A DNA stretch of 64,000 nucleotides from Microvirga sp. VF16 (lineage in GTDB: Bacteria > Pseudomonadota > Alphaproteobacteria > Rhizobiales > Beijerinckiaceae), in contig NZ_CP069356.1 of assembly GCF_016864375.1 (NCBI RefSeq), positions 496,001 to 560,000 on the forward strand, read 5' to 3'. Below the pieces are notes generated by a model that made no database searches, had not been told where the DNA came from, and was given only the letters and a program-made list of their open reading frames with translations. Numbering within the stretch: position 1 is the first letter of the stretch; every line of letters begins with the position of its first letter. A program made the translations under genes and the position numbers. Of this stretch, positions 34,108-43,194 are shown piece after piece.

Positions 34108-34397
34108 CTCGCCCTCCGCTGATCAACCAGCAGCTTAACAGACGAACGCATTTCCACACAGCCTGGACCCGTTGCAGACCTTCCGAGCGCTGGCTTATGG
34201 ATGGGTCAGTTCAGGCTGATCGAGGGGTTCGTGACCCAAAGGTCCAAGCCGCTGCCGCATGCTCTGATGGGGATCACCGTTCGAGGGAAACACGCGCATC
34301 ACGCGCAGCACCCCCCTCAAATCTGAGCAGTATTGTCGCCACAATTGGCCACAAGGATCCGTCTGACCTGATTCCAGCCAAACGATTGCGAGGGTGC

Positions 34398-34535
34398 ATG
34401 ACCCGTAAGGATCGCTTTGTGCTCTATGGCCGGCTTGGGCTCATCCTGGCGGCCTTTGCGATGATCGGTGGGGTTGTAGCCGAACCGCTTCTCCGGCCGT
34501 TGTGGTCCCCACGGCTGACGGTTGCCCAACGGTAG
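34398..34535 (+). CDS. Possible 45-residue membrane protein
   Basis: From ATG 34398 the frame reads a basic start (MTRKDRFVLYGRLG), one hydrophobic segment (LILAAFAMIGGVV) and a short tail. This is a plausible single-pass microprotein, but there is no strong ribosome site and no known family, so it may be chance. Confidence 0.35.
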   Translation: MTRKDRFVLYGRLGLILAAFAMIGGVVAEPLLRPLWSPRLTVAQR

Positions 34536-34624
34536 CTCATCCTGAAGCCAGTTTTTCACGCTCGGTACCTACTAAGGATCGTCCAGCCCTCGTCGCAGAA
34601 GGCGACATCGCCGGCGCGCGATCC

Positions 34625-34810
34625 TCAGTCGTCATCCTCCACGCGCTGCCAGCGGCGCCTGGAGCGATCATTGTCCGTGATGACAGTGTCGACCCGGGTA
34701 TGGACTCCGTTCGAGGAGCTCGAGCTGGAGTTTGATGACGTATTGCCGGCCTGGCTCGGTGTCGCGATACACAACGTGAGCAGCATTGAGATCATGAACA
34801 AGTGCTGCAC
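34625..34810 (-). CDS. Exported Asn/Ser-rich microprotein, copy 1
   Basis: The start is set at GTG 34810 by alignment with its paralogue at 44823-45065, whose GTG has the same distance to an AGGAG site. The 61-residue product has a signal peptide ending in TPSQA, then GNTSSNSSSSSSNGVHTRVDT, VITD and a basic-acidic tail RRRWQRVEDDD. The mature part is about 41 residues. No domain is known. The same three blocks recur in copy 2, so this is a real small family, not a chance frame. Confidence 0.7.
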   Translation of the reverse strand: MQHLFMISMLLTLCIATPSQAGNTSSNSSSSSSNGVHTRVDTVITDNDRSRRRWQRVEDDD

Positions 34811-34885
34811 CATCACCTCCTGGCTTTGAGTAGCCGGTGACGACACCATACGTGGCCTGAATGGGCGATGACGAAAGCACTTCAG

Positions 34886-35167
34886 TCAGGCGGCGAGCGC
34901 CCGGATACGCTCCTCCACGGCCGCAAGCTGCCGGACGTACGGCGCACGCCGCTCCCGGTGGCGCTCTTCCAACCTGCGGATCACGGTCTGCTTGAGCCAC
35001 TCGTCCGCGTCGCTGTCCCTGACGATCGCGACCTCACTTTCATGCACGAAGTCGATGTCGGCCAAAGCGGCCAGGATCGATTGCAGCAGGGGCTGGAGGT
35101 CGGGCGGATAGACACGGGGAGTGTTCCCCAAGGCCGGACGAACAGACTGTCCAGACGTGGTGGACAT
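34886..35167 (-). CDS. Hypothetical protein, 93 residues
   Basis: ATG 35167 has GGAGGAAG just upstream. The protein is acidic then strongly charged and helical near the end (RRLEERHRERRAPYVRQLAAVEERI), which could form a coiled coil. The middle reads PDLQPLLQSILAALADIDFVHESEV. I do not recognise a family. It is soluble by appearance. Confidence 0.6.
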   Translation of the reverse strand: MSTTSGQSVRPALGNTPRVYPPDLQPLLQSILAALADIDFVHESEVAIVRDSDADEWLKQTVIRRLEERHRERRAPYVRQLAAVEERIRALAA

Positions 35168-35283
35168 GGGCTTCCTCCGATGACACCCGGCTCTCGCCGT
35201 GTTCTGGCCGCCAAGTGGGATCCGGCACGGCACGATGCAAGCTCCCCAAAGGAGGTAGTGCCGGGGCGGGCTGCTTTGACCCG

Positions 35284-35499
35284 TCAGGCGGCGCGGGATG
35301 GCGCTGCCTCGGAGGGCATGCCGTCCCGGATCGCGCCCCGGAGCTGGTCGCGCAGCTCGGGCGTGTCCTGATGGCCGTGCACGGCCACCGCATGCTGCAC
35401 GGCGGCCTCGATCAGTTCGGTCTCGGTGTCGGCGATGATGGTGATCGAGCAGTTCATCTCGCTCGGGAAGGCACGGCAGTCGATGTATTTGCGTCCCAT
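35284..35499 (-). CDS. DUF1059 protein
   Basis: 71 residues from ATG 35499 (GGAGG six bases before it). MGRKYIDCRAFPSEMNCSI and AAVQHAVAVHGHQDTPEL are the DUF1059 signature, with two conserved Cys and two His that may bind a metal. These small cytoplasmic proteins are common in soil bacteria and actinobacteria; function is unknown. Confidence 0.85.
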   Translation of the reverse strand: MGRKYIDCRAFPSEMNCSITIIADTETELIEAAVQHAVAVHGHQDTPELRDQLRGAIRDGMPSEAAPSRAA

Positions 35500-35709
35500 G
35501 GCAGCCTCCATGATCGCAGCAACCCCGCCCGTCAGGCACCCGCGATTCTACGATCGAGGCTGCCGTGCGGCAACCAGATCGCCAGCGCCCCATGGTCGTT
35601 AGGCAGCCCTCGGGGGAGGCGCCGCGGGCATCACGGGCGCATGAACTCGGTTTGAACGCAATTCTCGGGCAGGGTCGGTTTTCCCAACCAGAACGTTCCG
35701 GGTGCAGCG

Positions 35710-35958
35710 ATGATCCGGGTCTGTTGTCCGGCTGAGTTCCTCAGGCATGCCGAGGCCCTCGAACGCTGGGCCGAGGCGCGGGACCGCGCCATCGCGGTGC
35801 TCGACCGCGAGGCCGGGCATCTCGCCGACCAGGGCCAGATGGACCGGACCCTATGCTTGCGATCCGCAGCCTCGCACCTGTGTCAGGCCGCCCTCGAGGA
35901 GCGTCGGCGCGCCGCCAGGTTGCGGGAGGCGACCGCGGCTCACGCTCATCCCGCTTGA
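35710..35958 (+). CDS. Hypothetical protein, 82 residues
   Basis: A helical, Arg/Ala/Glu-rich frame (AEALERWAEARDRAIAVLDREAGHLADQ). It looks like coding sequence and reads towards the response regulator gene, but the ribosome site is poor. No family recognised. Confidence 0.45.
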   Translation: MIRVCCPAEFLRHAEALERWAEARDRAIAVLDREAGHLADQGQMDRTLCLRSAASHLCQAALEERRRAARLREATAAHAHPA

Positions 35959-36200
35959 CCGGCAGACGGTGCGGAGGTCATCCACCCGGGCAGCCGCCCC
36001 ACAAGTCGACCGCCAGCACAACCATCCCGCGTCGAGCAGACCTCGTGGCCTGGGTCTGGCACGGCCGTACCCGATCCGCCGGTCCGCTGAGCTTGCCGGA
36101 CCCATGCAGGACGGCAGCCATGAAATCGGACGTCAGGGACCTGCGACGAGGAACATCACTCGCGGGTACTCGTTGGCCAGCTTCAAAAGGACGAAGCGCG

Positions 36201-36587
36201 ATGCTGGCAGGATCCCGTGTTCTCGTGGTGGAGGATGAGGCGCTCATCGCGATGGGCATCAGTGCGATGCTCACGGACGCGGAGGCGGTGCCGGTCGGAC
36301 CGGCCGCCAGCGTGCGCGAGGCCCGCCAGCTCATCAGGGATGTCGCCGTGCTTGATGCGGCGGTCCTGGACGTGAACCTCGCCGACGGCTCGGTGACGCC
36401 CATCCTGGAGGCCCTGAGCGCACGAGGCATCCCGACCGTCATCTACACCGGCGGTGTTGTCCCGGAGGACGTCCGCCACCGCCACCCCAACCTGGTTGCG
36501 CTCTCCAAGCCCGTGCTGCCGGCCCGGCTCATCGGCGAGCTCCGGAAGGCGATCGGACCCGCGCGGCCGCATCGATCCTGGGGGTGA
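36201..36587 (+). CDS. Stand-alone response regulator receiver protein
   Basis: 128 residues, all of it a CheY-like receiver: VVEDEAL near 10-15, phospho-acceptor Asp57 (AAVLDVNLADG), Thr in VIYTGG, and LSKPV Lys. There is no output domain. This type acts in phosphorelays or as a phosphate sink, often near HWE kinases in Hyphomicrobiales. No kinase gene is adjacent. The start was chosen at the ATG just before the domain; an earlier in-frame ATG at 36120 would add a non-conserved stretch. Confidence 0.82.
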   Translation: MLAGSRVLVVEDEALIAMGISAMLTDAEAVPVGPAASVREARQLIRDVAVLDAAVLDVNLADGSVTPILEALSARGIPTVIYTGGVVPEDVRHRHPNLVALSKPVLPARLIGELRKAIGPARPHRSWG

Positions 36588-36591
36588 ACCC

Positions 36592-36870
36592 GTGGATCCG
36601 GTCAGCCGGCACTTCCCTGAGGCATCCCGGCACGTCATCGTTCGCTTCGGTCTCAAGCTTGCCGTGTTCCTGATCATCTGTGGCCTCCAGACGGGGTCCG
36701 GAGGTCCGACCCTGTTCTTCGAGGTGGCAGCCCTGGCTGCCGTTCTTTGCATTGTCCTTGCCCTGCATGCCCGCGAGCGCCCGATGGACACGTCGCTCAA
36801 CTACTGGGACGAGGCAGTTGTCTTCGGCTTGGTTTCCCGCCTCGGCAGTGGCATGCCCGAATTCGGATGA
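36592..36870 (+). CDS. Hypothetical membrane protein, 92 residues
   Basis: A GTG start at 36592 with GGGGGTGA upstream, four bases after the response regulator stop. Two hydrophobic segments (LKLAVFLIICGLQ and EVAALAAVLCIVLAL) separated by a short loop, and a polar end. No family recognised; likely co-transcribed with the receiver gene. Confidence 0.55.
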   Translation: MDPVSRHFPEASRHVIVRFGLKLAVFLIICGLQTGSGGPTLFFEVAALAAVLCIVLALHARERPMDTSLNYWDEAVVFGLVSRLGSGMPEFG

Positions 36871-37039
36871 CATTACGGGATCCGGCATTCCGCCGACTTG
36901 GCGGGCCGGAGCGACAGGACGATCGTCGTGGCCGATCCAATGCAACAACCGGGGGCGTTCTCAACGGCGGGATGGGACCGGAAACCGGGCGCATGGTCCG
37001 GCGTTGTCAAACCGTGGCAGTTCGGGTGAGGTCAGGCGT

Positions 37040-37701
37040 ATGCGGCGGTTCCTTCGGGACAATGGCCTGTCGGTGATGCTGTTCACCCTGTTCCTGGTTT
37101 CCCTTGTTGGTCAGGCAATTACAGGCTGGAAGGCCCACGCTGAGGAACTCCGTCTGCATGAACTTCCTGCCACCGGCTTTCTGGAGTACCTGACCAGCGG
37201 CCACTTCATCTCGGCGGTGTTCGAGAACTGGGAGAGCGAGTTCCTCCAGATGGCGGCCTACGTGCTGCTCACCATCTTCCTGTTCCAGAAGGGCGCCTCG
37301 GAGTCCAAGAAGCCGGATGAGGACAACCCCGAGGATGAACCGCCCTCCGCCAAGCGCAACGATCCGGATGCTCCCTGGCCCGTGCATCGCGGCGGCCGCT
37401 GCTGAAGCTCTACTCGCATTCCCTCAGCATCGCACTGGTCACGCTGTTCCTCGCGTCCTTCTGGCTGCACCTGGCGGGGAGCACGCGCCGGATGAACGAG
37501 GAGGCGCTCCAGCATCATCAGCCGCCACAGACCATGGCCGACACCCTGGCGGAGCCGGAGTTCTGGTACGAGAGCTTCCAGAACTGGCAGAGCGAGTTCC
37601 TGTCGATTGCCGTGCTGCCGGTGCTCGGCATCTACCTGCGGGAACGGGGATCACTCGAGTCCAAGCCCGTGACCGCTCCCCACGCCGCTACCGGGCACTG
37701 A
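37040..37701 (+). pseudogene. DUF6766 membrane protein, frameshifted
   Basis: The first frame from ATG 37040 reads a membrane segment (NGLSVMLFTLFLVSLVGQ), GHFISAVFENWESEFLQM, and PDAPWPVHRGG, then stops. Restoring one base near 37391-37397 joins it to PLLKLYSHSLSIALVTLFL, MADTLAEPEFWYESFQNWQSEFLSI and a final YLRERGS. The joined 220-residue protein is the normal DUF6766 form, an internal duplication with FENWESEFLQ and FQNWQSEFLS as the paired signatures. The break lies at CGCGGCGGCCG, a run prone to sequencing error. Confidence 0.78.
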
Positions 37702-37753
37702 CGAGAGGGAGCTGAGCCCTATCTGGATAAGGCAGGCTGCCCGAGTTCCTTCC

Positions 37754-38014
37754 ATGGAGCCTCGCGTGACATTCGGCGCCTACAATGACCGCCTCTGGTG
37801 TTTCGCCGTTGTCTTCGGCGGGGTGTCCGTTGTTGCCATGCTGATCGCGAGGCGCTCCTGGCAGCATTTTCAGGATGCCCTGAAGGCTCCGCTCACCCCG
37901 TACACCGGCGACGTGCCCTACCAGAGGGAATGGGACTTCAGGTACTGGCGCAGGATGGCAAGGGTGACGGCCGGGCTCTCGATCCTCCTCTCCATTCTGT
38001 GGCTCATCCCTTAG
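37754..38014 (+). CDS. Hypothetical membrane protein, 86 residues
   Basis: Two hydrophobic segments (LWCFAVVFGGVSVVAMLIA and ARVTAGLSILLSILWLI) flank a polar loop with TPYTGDVPYQREWDFRYW. It looks like real coding sequence. No family recognised. It is convergent with the kup gene. Confidence 0.55.
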   Translation: MEPRVTFGAYNDRLWCFAVVFGGVSVVAMLIARRSWQHFQDALKAPLTPYTGDVPYQREWDFRYWRRMARVTAGLSILLSILWLIP

Positions 38015-38116
38015 CGTCCCTGCCGTCCGATCGGATCCCCGTGGCCCGGGATCGAGGCCGCAAGACAAAGGCTCCCAGGGACTCACGGCTCATGGGAGAC
38101 GACCCCATGCCTTCGG

Positions 38117-40027
38117 TCAGATCGTGATCCGCGCACCCACCTCGACGGCCCGATCCTCCGGGATGCAGAAATGATCCGAGGCGTCGCTCGCCGAGCGCGC
38201 GAGCGGGATGAAGATGTTGTCCTGCCACAGCGGCAAGCCCGACTGACGCGACGCCTGCAAGGCCCGCCGCGACAGGAAGAATGACACGTTCTCCAGATCG
38301 AAGCCTGCCTCCCGTAGCGCCCTGGGCAGGTTCGGGCTCTCCATGAAGCCGAACCGCACCATCACGCGCGAGAACCGGTCCGAGAGCTTCTCAATGGTCA
38401 CACGCCCTTCTTCCAGGAGACGCGGCACCTCCTCGGTCACCACGGTCAGGATGACGTTCTGGTCGTGCAGCACCTTGTTGTGCTTCATATTGTGCAACAG
38501 AGCCGCCGGAACGTCCTGGGCGTTGCCGGTCAGGAACATGGCCGTGCCGGGCACCCGCGGCACTGGACTGCTCTCGGCCATCCGGATGAACTCGGGCAGG
38601 GGCGGACGGCCCTGATGCGAGATCTCGGCCAAGAGACGCGAGCCCTTGCGCCACACCCACATCAGGGTGAACAGCCCCGCGCCGGTCAGCAGCGGGAACC
38701 AGCCGCCCTGCGGGATCTTGAGCGCGTTGGCCCCCAGGAAGATCAGCTCGATGACGAAGAACGGCGCCAGCACCAGCACCGTGACCACTGGTGACCAGCG
38801 CCAGAACTTCCAGGCCACGATGAACAGGAGACATGTGGTGATGACCATGTCGCCGGTCACGGCGATGCCATAAGCGGCCGCGAGGGCGCTGGAGGTCTCA
38901 AACAGCACGACGAGCAGGATGACGGCGGCGAGCAGGAGCCAGTTGATGAACGGGATATAGATCTGGCCCTTCTCGGTTTCGGAGGTGCGTAGGACCCGGA
39001 AGCGCGGCAGCACGCCCAACTGCATCGCCTGCTGCGAGATCGAGAACGCGCCGGTGATCACCGCCTGGCTGGCGATGATGGTGGCCACCGTGGCGAGGAT
39101 CACCATCGGCAGCAGCGCCCAGGAGGGGTAAAGCAGGAAGAACGGGTTCTCCAGCATCTCGGGATGAGCCAGCAGCATGGCGCCCTGGCCGAGATAGTTG
39201 AGGGCGAGCGCCGGCAAGACGAAGCCGAGCCAGGCGGCGCGGATCGGCGCGCGGCCGAAGTGGCCGAGATCGGCATACAGCGCCTCGGCCCCGGTAACCG
39301 ACAGGAAGACCGCGCCAAGCGCGAACAGTCCGGCCGTGCCGTGGCTTACCAGGAAGCTGAGGCCATGGACCGGGTTGATGGCGCCGACGATGCCTGGGTC
39401 GTCCAGGATGTGCATGAGGCCGCCGATGCCCATGACGGCAAACCAGAAGGCGGTGATCGGCCCGAAGAACATCGCCACGCTCGCGGTCCCGTGGCGTTGC
39501 ACCGCAAACAGGCCGATCAGAATGGCGAGGCTGAGTGGCACGACGTAGGGATCGAAGGCGGGCGTCACCAGCTTGAGACCCTCGACCGCTGAGAGGACGG
39601 AGATCGCGGGCGTGATGATGGCATCGCCGTAGAACAGCGAGGCGCCGACCATGCCGAGGATGATGGTGGCGCCGGTGCTGTGGCCGAGGGCGCGTTGCGC
39701 CAGGGTCACGAGGGAGAGGGTGCCGCCCTCGCCGTTGTTGTCGGCCCGCAGGACGATGGCCACGTACTTGAGCGTGACGATGATGATCAGGGCCCAGAGG
39801 ATCAGGGAGACCACTCCGATCACCATCTCGCGCGTCAAGGCGGCGTGACCCGCATGCGCGGTCGCGGCGGCGAGGCTTTCCTTGAGGGCGTAGAGCGGGC
39901 TGGTGCCGATGTCGCCGTAGACCACGCCGATGGAGCCGAGCGTGAGGGCCCAAAAGGAGGTCGGGGCAGCGTGCGCGTAGTCTGGAGAGCCGGTGGCGGT
40001 GGCTGCGCTGACTCCGGTGGTGGCCAT
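38117..40027 (-). CDS. kup: Kup potassium transporter, copy 1
   Basis: 636 residues with about twelve membrane segments and a C-terminal cytoplasmic domain. The family signature GVVYGDIGTSPLYALKES near residue 34 and ADNNGEGGT are present, as is YGDAIITPAISVLSA. It takes up K+ with protons at low potassium or low pH. GGGAGGGCT precedes the ATG at 40027. It shares most signature blocks with copy 2 at 54077. No CTTTATA-type box is seen upstream, unlike copy 2. It is divergent from corA. Confidence 0.94.
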   Translation of the reverse strand: MATTGVSAATATGSPDYAHAAPTSFWALTLGSIGVVYGDIGTSPLYALKESLAAATAHAGHAALTREMVIGVVSLILWALIIIVTLKYVAIVLRADNNGEGGTLSLVTLAQRALGHSTGATIILGMVGASLFYGDAIITPAISVLSAVEGLKLVTPAFDPYVVPLSLAILIGLFAVQRHGTASVAMFFGPITAFWFAVMGIGGLMHILDDPGIVGAINPVHGLSFLVSHGTAGLFALGAVFLSVTGAEALYADLGHFGRAPIRAAWLGFVLPALALNYLGQGAMLLAHPEMLENPFFLLYPSWALLPMVILATVATIIASQAVITGAFSISQQAMQLGVLPRFRVLRTSETEKGQIYIPFINWLLLAAVILLVVLFETSSALAAAYGIAVTGDMVITTCLLFIVAWKFWRWSPVVTVLVLAPFFVIELIFLGANALKIPQGGWFPLLTGAGLFTLMWVWRKGSRLLAEISHQGRPPLPEFIRMAESSPVPRVPGTAMFLTGNAQDVPAALLHNMKHNKVLHDQNVILTVVTEEVPRLLEEGRVTIEKLSDRFSRVMVRFGFMESPNLPRALREAGFDLENVSFFLSRRALQASRQSGLPLWQDNIFIPLARSASDASDHFCIPEDRAVEVGARITI

Positions 40028-40171
40028 GATCAGCCCTCCCTTACTGACAAAACGTACTCGGCTTCCGTGGCCTAACGGAGCCGTGCCCTGGAGGGTTTCA
40101 CCTTGGGCGGCACGCGGGTGTCGGCACCCCCGCCGGGGGCACCGTACGCCACTGCCAAGCGTTGATAGGTC

Positions 40172-41185
40172 ATGGCGAACTCGCTCAAGCTCGTTTCAGC
40201 CCAGCCCGGCCGCACCCCCGGCGTGGTGGCCGCGGCCGCCTATGCGGGCGGCCGGCGCGTGGCCGATATTGCTATCGACGAGGCGGGGGAATGGTCCCGC
40301 AAGCCGGGGCACGTGGTCTGGATCGGCCTGCACGAGCCCGGTCTCGATCTCCTGCGGCGGCTCCAAGCCGAGTTCGGCCTGCACGAGCTTGCCATCGAGG
40401 ATGCGCTCAAGGCGCACCAGCGGCCCAAGGTCGAGCAATACGGCGAGGCGCTGTTCGTGGTGGCCCGCACGGCCCAGATGCTGGAGGGGCGGATTGCCTT
40501 CGGCGAGACGCACCTGTTCATCGGGCGTGGTTACGTGATCTCGGTCCGCCATGGGCCTTCCACGACCTACACGCCGGTCCGGGAGCGCTGCGAGGCCGCC
40601 CCGAAGTCCCTCTCGGAGGGGGAGGATTTCATCCTTTATGCCATTCTCGATTTCATCGTCGACAACTACATGCCGGTGATCGAGACGATCCAGGCGGAGG
40701 TCGAGGAGATTGAGGACAGCGTCCTGAGCGCGAATCCATCTCAGGACCAGATGACCCGCATCTACCAGCTCCGCCGGGATCTTCTGCGGCTGCGCAATGC
40801 CGCGGTGCCGCTGGTCGAGGTCTGCCGCCGCCTGGAGCAGCCCGGGCTGCCGGGGATCGACGTGGCGATGCAGCCGCTGTTCCGTGACGTCTCCGACCAC
40901 ATCCGCCGGGTGCAGGAGGAGATCGAGTCGCTGCGAGAGGTGCTGGCCTTCGCGTTCGAGGCGAGCCTGATGCGGGGCCAGTCCCAGCAGACCGAGATCA
41001 CCCGCAAGCTCGCCGCCTGGGCGGCCATCCTGGCGGTGCCAACGGCGGTGGCCGGGATCTACGGCATGAATTTCGAGTTCATGCCCGAGCTGCAATGGAA
41101 GTACGGCTACGCCCTCGTGCTGGCGATCATCGCGTCGGTTTGCGGGTGGCTTTACTGGCGCTTCCGCCGAAGCGGCTGGCTTTGA
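40172..41185 (+). CDS. corA: CorA-type magnesium/cobalt transporter, copy 1
   Basis: 337 residues with a large cytoplasmic N-terminal part and two C-terminal membrane segments. The selectivity motif is YGMNFEFMPEL between them. FAFEASLMRGQ precedes the first segment as usual. It forms a pentameric channel for Mg2+ (or Co2+/Ni2+). The last residues RRSGWL are basic. Start ATG 40172 has a weak ribosome site. It lies between kup and the decayed DUF1194 gene. Confidence 0.92.
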   Translation: MANSLKLVSAQPGRTPGVVAAAAYAGGRRVADIAIDEAGEWSRKPGHVVWIGLHEPGLDLLRRLQAEFGLHELAIEDALKAHQRPKVEQYGEALFVVARTAQMLEGRIAFGETHLFIGRGYVISVRHGPSTTYTPVRERCEAAPKSLSEGEDFILYAILDFIVDNYMPVIETIQAEVEEIEDSVLSANPSQDQMTRIYQLRRDLLRLRNAAVPLVEVCRRLEQPGLPGIDVAMQPLFRDVSDHIRRVQEEIESLREVLAFAFEASLMRGQSQQTEITRKLAAWAAILAVPTAVAGIYGMNFEFMPELQWKYGYALVLAIIASVCGWLYWRFRRSGWL

Positions 41186-41202
41186 TCCGCTCCCGGAATT
41201 GG

Positions 41203-42006
41203 TCAATTCCCCATTCGCTGCTGCCGCCGGAGTTCTCCGGCCAGGCAATTGGCCCGTGCTTCCGCCTGGGCCGGCTGAGCAAGGAGCTCGGTCTGGGGCC
41301 TTTCGGCAATCTCACGGACGACCTTCGTCCGGATGGCTGCGGCAAACTGCGCTTTCTCCCGCACCGGGATCATGAACGCGCCCGGTCCTCCGATCACGCA
41401 GTCACAGAAGTACAGGTCGAGGTTCTCTATGTCCCAGAAGCCGTCGGGCCGCTTCAGCATGATCGGCAAGCCGTTGATCGTGATCCCCTGAGCCAGGGCC
41501 TAGTCACGCGCCACCGTGACCGCGCGGCCCTGGTTGTTCGCCCCATCGCCGGAGATGTCGATCACCCGGCGAGCGGGATCGACCCCCCCTCTCGCGGAGC
41601 AGCCCGATACTGAAATCAACCACCCCTGAGACGAATGTGTATCCCGCGCGGCGGATCGGGCTTCGCGCCAGACGTTCGGCAAAACCAAGCGCATCCTCGG
41701 AATACTCGATCACGGTCCAAGGGACGACGACCTCTTGCTCCATGGCCCCAGACCACTCGGCATAGACGACGGCAATACGTCCAAGCATGCCCTGGCGGAT
41801 GGCGCGGTGCACTTCCGGCGAGCGGAAGGCATCGACTAGCCTTCCCGTTGCAGTTCCTGCTCACCCGTCTCCATGGACTGGGAGATATCGACCGCGAGCA
41901 CGAGTGCGAGATCAACCTCGGTCTTGGCTTGGGCGCTCCCAGCCCCTGTGACCGAGATCCCTATAGCCACCAGCAGGGTTGCAAGGCAGCGCCTGATGCC
42001 GACCAT
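41203..42006 (-). pseudogene. Decayed DUF1194 (VWA-like) gene
   Basis: A signal peptide (LATLLVAIGISVTGAGSAQA) and TEVDLALVLAVDISQSME start from ATG 42006. The frame then breaks near 41835-41842, resumes with SPEVHRAIRQGMLGRIAV, breaks again in a seven-C run at 41583-41589, resumes as ARRVIDISGDGANNQGR, meets an in-frame TAG at 41500-41502, and goes on as INGLPIMLKRP to the stop at 41203. Two shifts and a nonsense codon make this a true pseudogene. It is a tandem duplicate of the intact gene at 42349-43158. Confidence 0.88.
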
Positions 42007-42106
42007 CCTAAGCTCCCGTTCAGGCAGTCAAGGCTACGCTACCGTTTGATTGCGGCAGCAGGGGGACGGGATGATCGCTCGTCCCAGGTCATGACGGGAA
42101 GTAGGT

Positions 42107-42352
42107 ATGGCGACACGGCGGCTACGACTGATAACGTGGCACCATCATCAAGACCTAACACGGCAAGCCCACAGGCAGGAAAGCGCGGCCCGACGTCTGA
42201 TTGTCCTGGCCGAAACCCTCGACACGGCAGGCCGACCGAAAGCCGCGAAGCGCATGCTCCGCCTGGGCCTGCGATTCCGGGTTCGAGGGCTCTGCCTCTT
42301 GGCTCAGGCCGAAGCACTGAACTGGTCTGGCAGGGATGCCAGCAGCCTCTAA
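42107..42352 (+). CDS. Possible small protein, 81 residues
   Basis: ATG 42107 has GGGAAG nearby. The product is basic and helical with a TPR-like rhythm (ESAARRLIVLAETLDTAG then AAKRMLRLGLRFR). It lies between the two DUF1194 copies on the opposite strand and overlaps the intact one by four bases. No family known; could be chance. Confidence 0.4.
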   Translation: MATRRLRLITWHHHQDLTRQAHRQESAARRLIVLAETLDTAGRPKAAKRMLRLGLRFRVRGLCLLAQAEALNWSGRDASSL

Positions 42353-43158
42353 TTGCCAAACCGGTCCTGCCAGCGGGCCTCGCCCGCGAAGCAGTTCGCC
42401 CGACGGGTCGCATCACCTTGCACGGGTCTGATCAGAGGCTCCTCGGACGGCGGCAGCCCTGAGACTTCAAGGAGGATCTTGGCCTTGATCGCCAGTTGGA
42501 ACTGCGACCTCTCGCGTGCCGGCACCATGAAGGCGCCCGGACCGCCGATGACACAGTCGCGGAAGTAGAGGTCGAGGTCCGGATCGTCGAGGGAGCCCGG
42601 CTTCTTCAGCATGATGGGCAAGCCGTTGATCGTGATCCCTTTCGCAAGGGCTTCGTCGCGGGCGTGCGTGACCGAGCGGCCCTGGTTGTTGGCGCCGTCA
42701 CCGGACACGTCAATCACCCTGCGGGAGGCCTCTAGGCCACTGCCGTCGAACAGGTTCGCGGCTGCATCGATGGCGCCCGAGACCGACGTGCGCTGCGCCC
42801 GGTGCAACGGGATCGAGGCGATCCTGTCGGCAAAGGCCATCAGGCTCTCGATATTGTCGAGGATCGTCCAGGGGATGATCACCTGCTGATCTCCCGATCC
42901 GGCCCATTCCATGTAGGTGACGCCGATCCGGCCCAGCATGCCATGGCGGATCGCGTCGTGGACGAGCGGCGAACGGAACGCCTCGGCAAAGCCCTCCCGC
43001 TGCAATTCCTGCTCGTCCGTGTCCATGGAGTAGGAGATGTCCACAGCAATGACGAGGGCGAGATCCACCTCCGTCTGCGCCCGGGCGGGCATGGTGGGGA
43101 TCAGAGCCGCCACCCAGGTGAGAGCGAGAACAAGCAACGCGCGCACGGGGTGGAGCAT
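42349..43158 (-). CDS. DUF1194 secreted VWA-like protein
   Basis: 269 residues with a signal peptide ending near residue 27 (PTMPARAQ) and GGAGG upstream of the ATG at 43158. The von Willebrand A-like metal site starts with AVDISYSMDTDEQ (a DxSxS variant), followed by VSGAIDAAANLF and RVIDVSGDGANNQG. The end has CVIGGPGAFMV. DUF1194 proteins are periplasmic and of unknown function; the VWA fold suggests metal-dependent protein binding. It follows the second corA on the same strand. Confidence 0.9.
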   Translation of the reverse strand: MLHPVRALLVLALTWVAALIPTMPARAQTEVDLALVIAVDISYSMDTDEQELQREGFAEAFRSPLVHDAIRHGMLGRIGVTYMEWAGSGDQQVIIPWTILDNIESLMAFADRIASIPLHRAQRTSVSGAIDAAANLFDGSGLEASRRVIDVSGDGANNQGRSVTHARDEALAKGITINGLPIMLKKPGSLDDPDLDLYFRDCVIGGPGAFMVPARERSQFQLAIKAKILLEVSGLPPSEEPLIRPVQGDATRRANCFAGEARWQDRFGN

Positions 43159-43194
43159 GGCGATCCTCCTGGCGACCGGCCGGAGGGACGAGGG

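Noticed and set aside
32575..34165. Terminal inverted repeats of the IS1182 element (TGTGT-like words near 32584 and 34160)
   Set aside because: Only a few bases agree and spacing to the gene is unequal, so I do not mark them.
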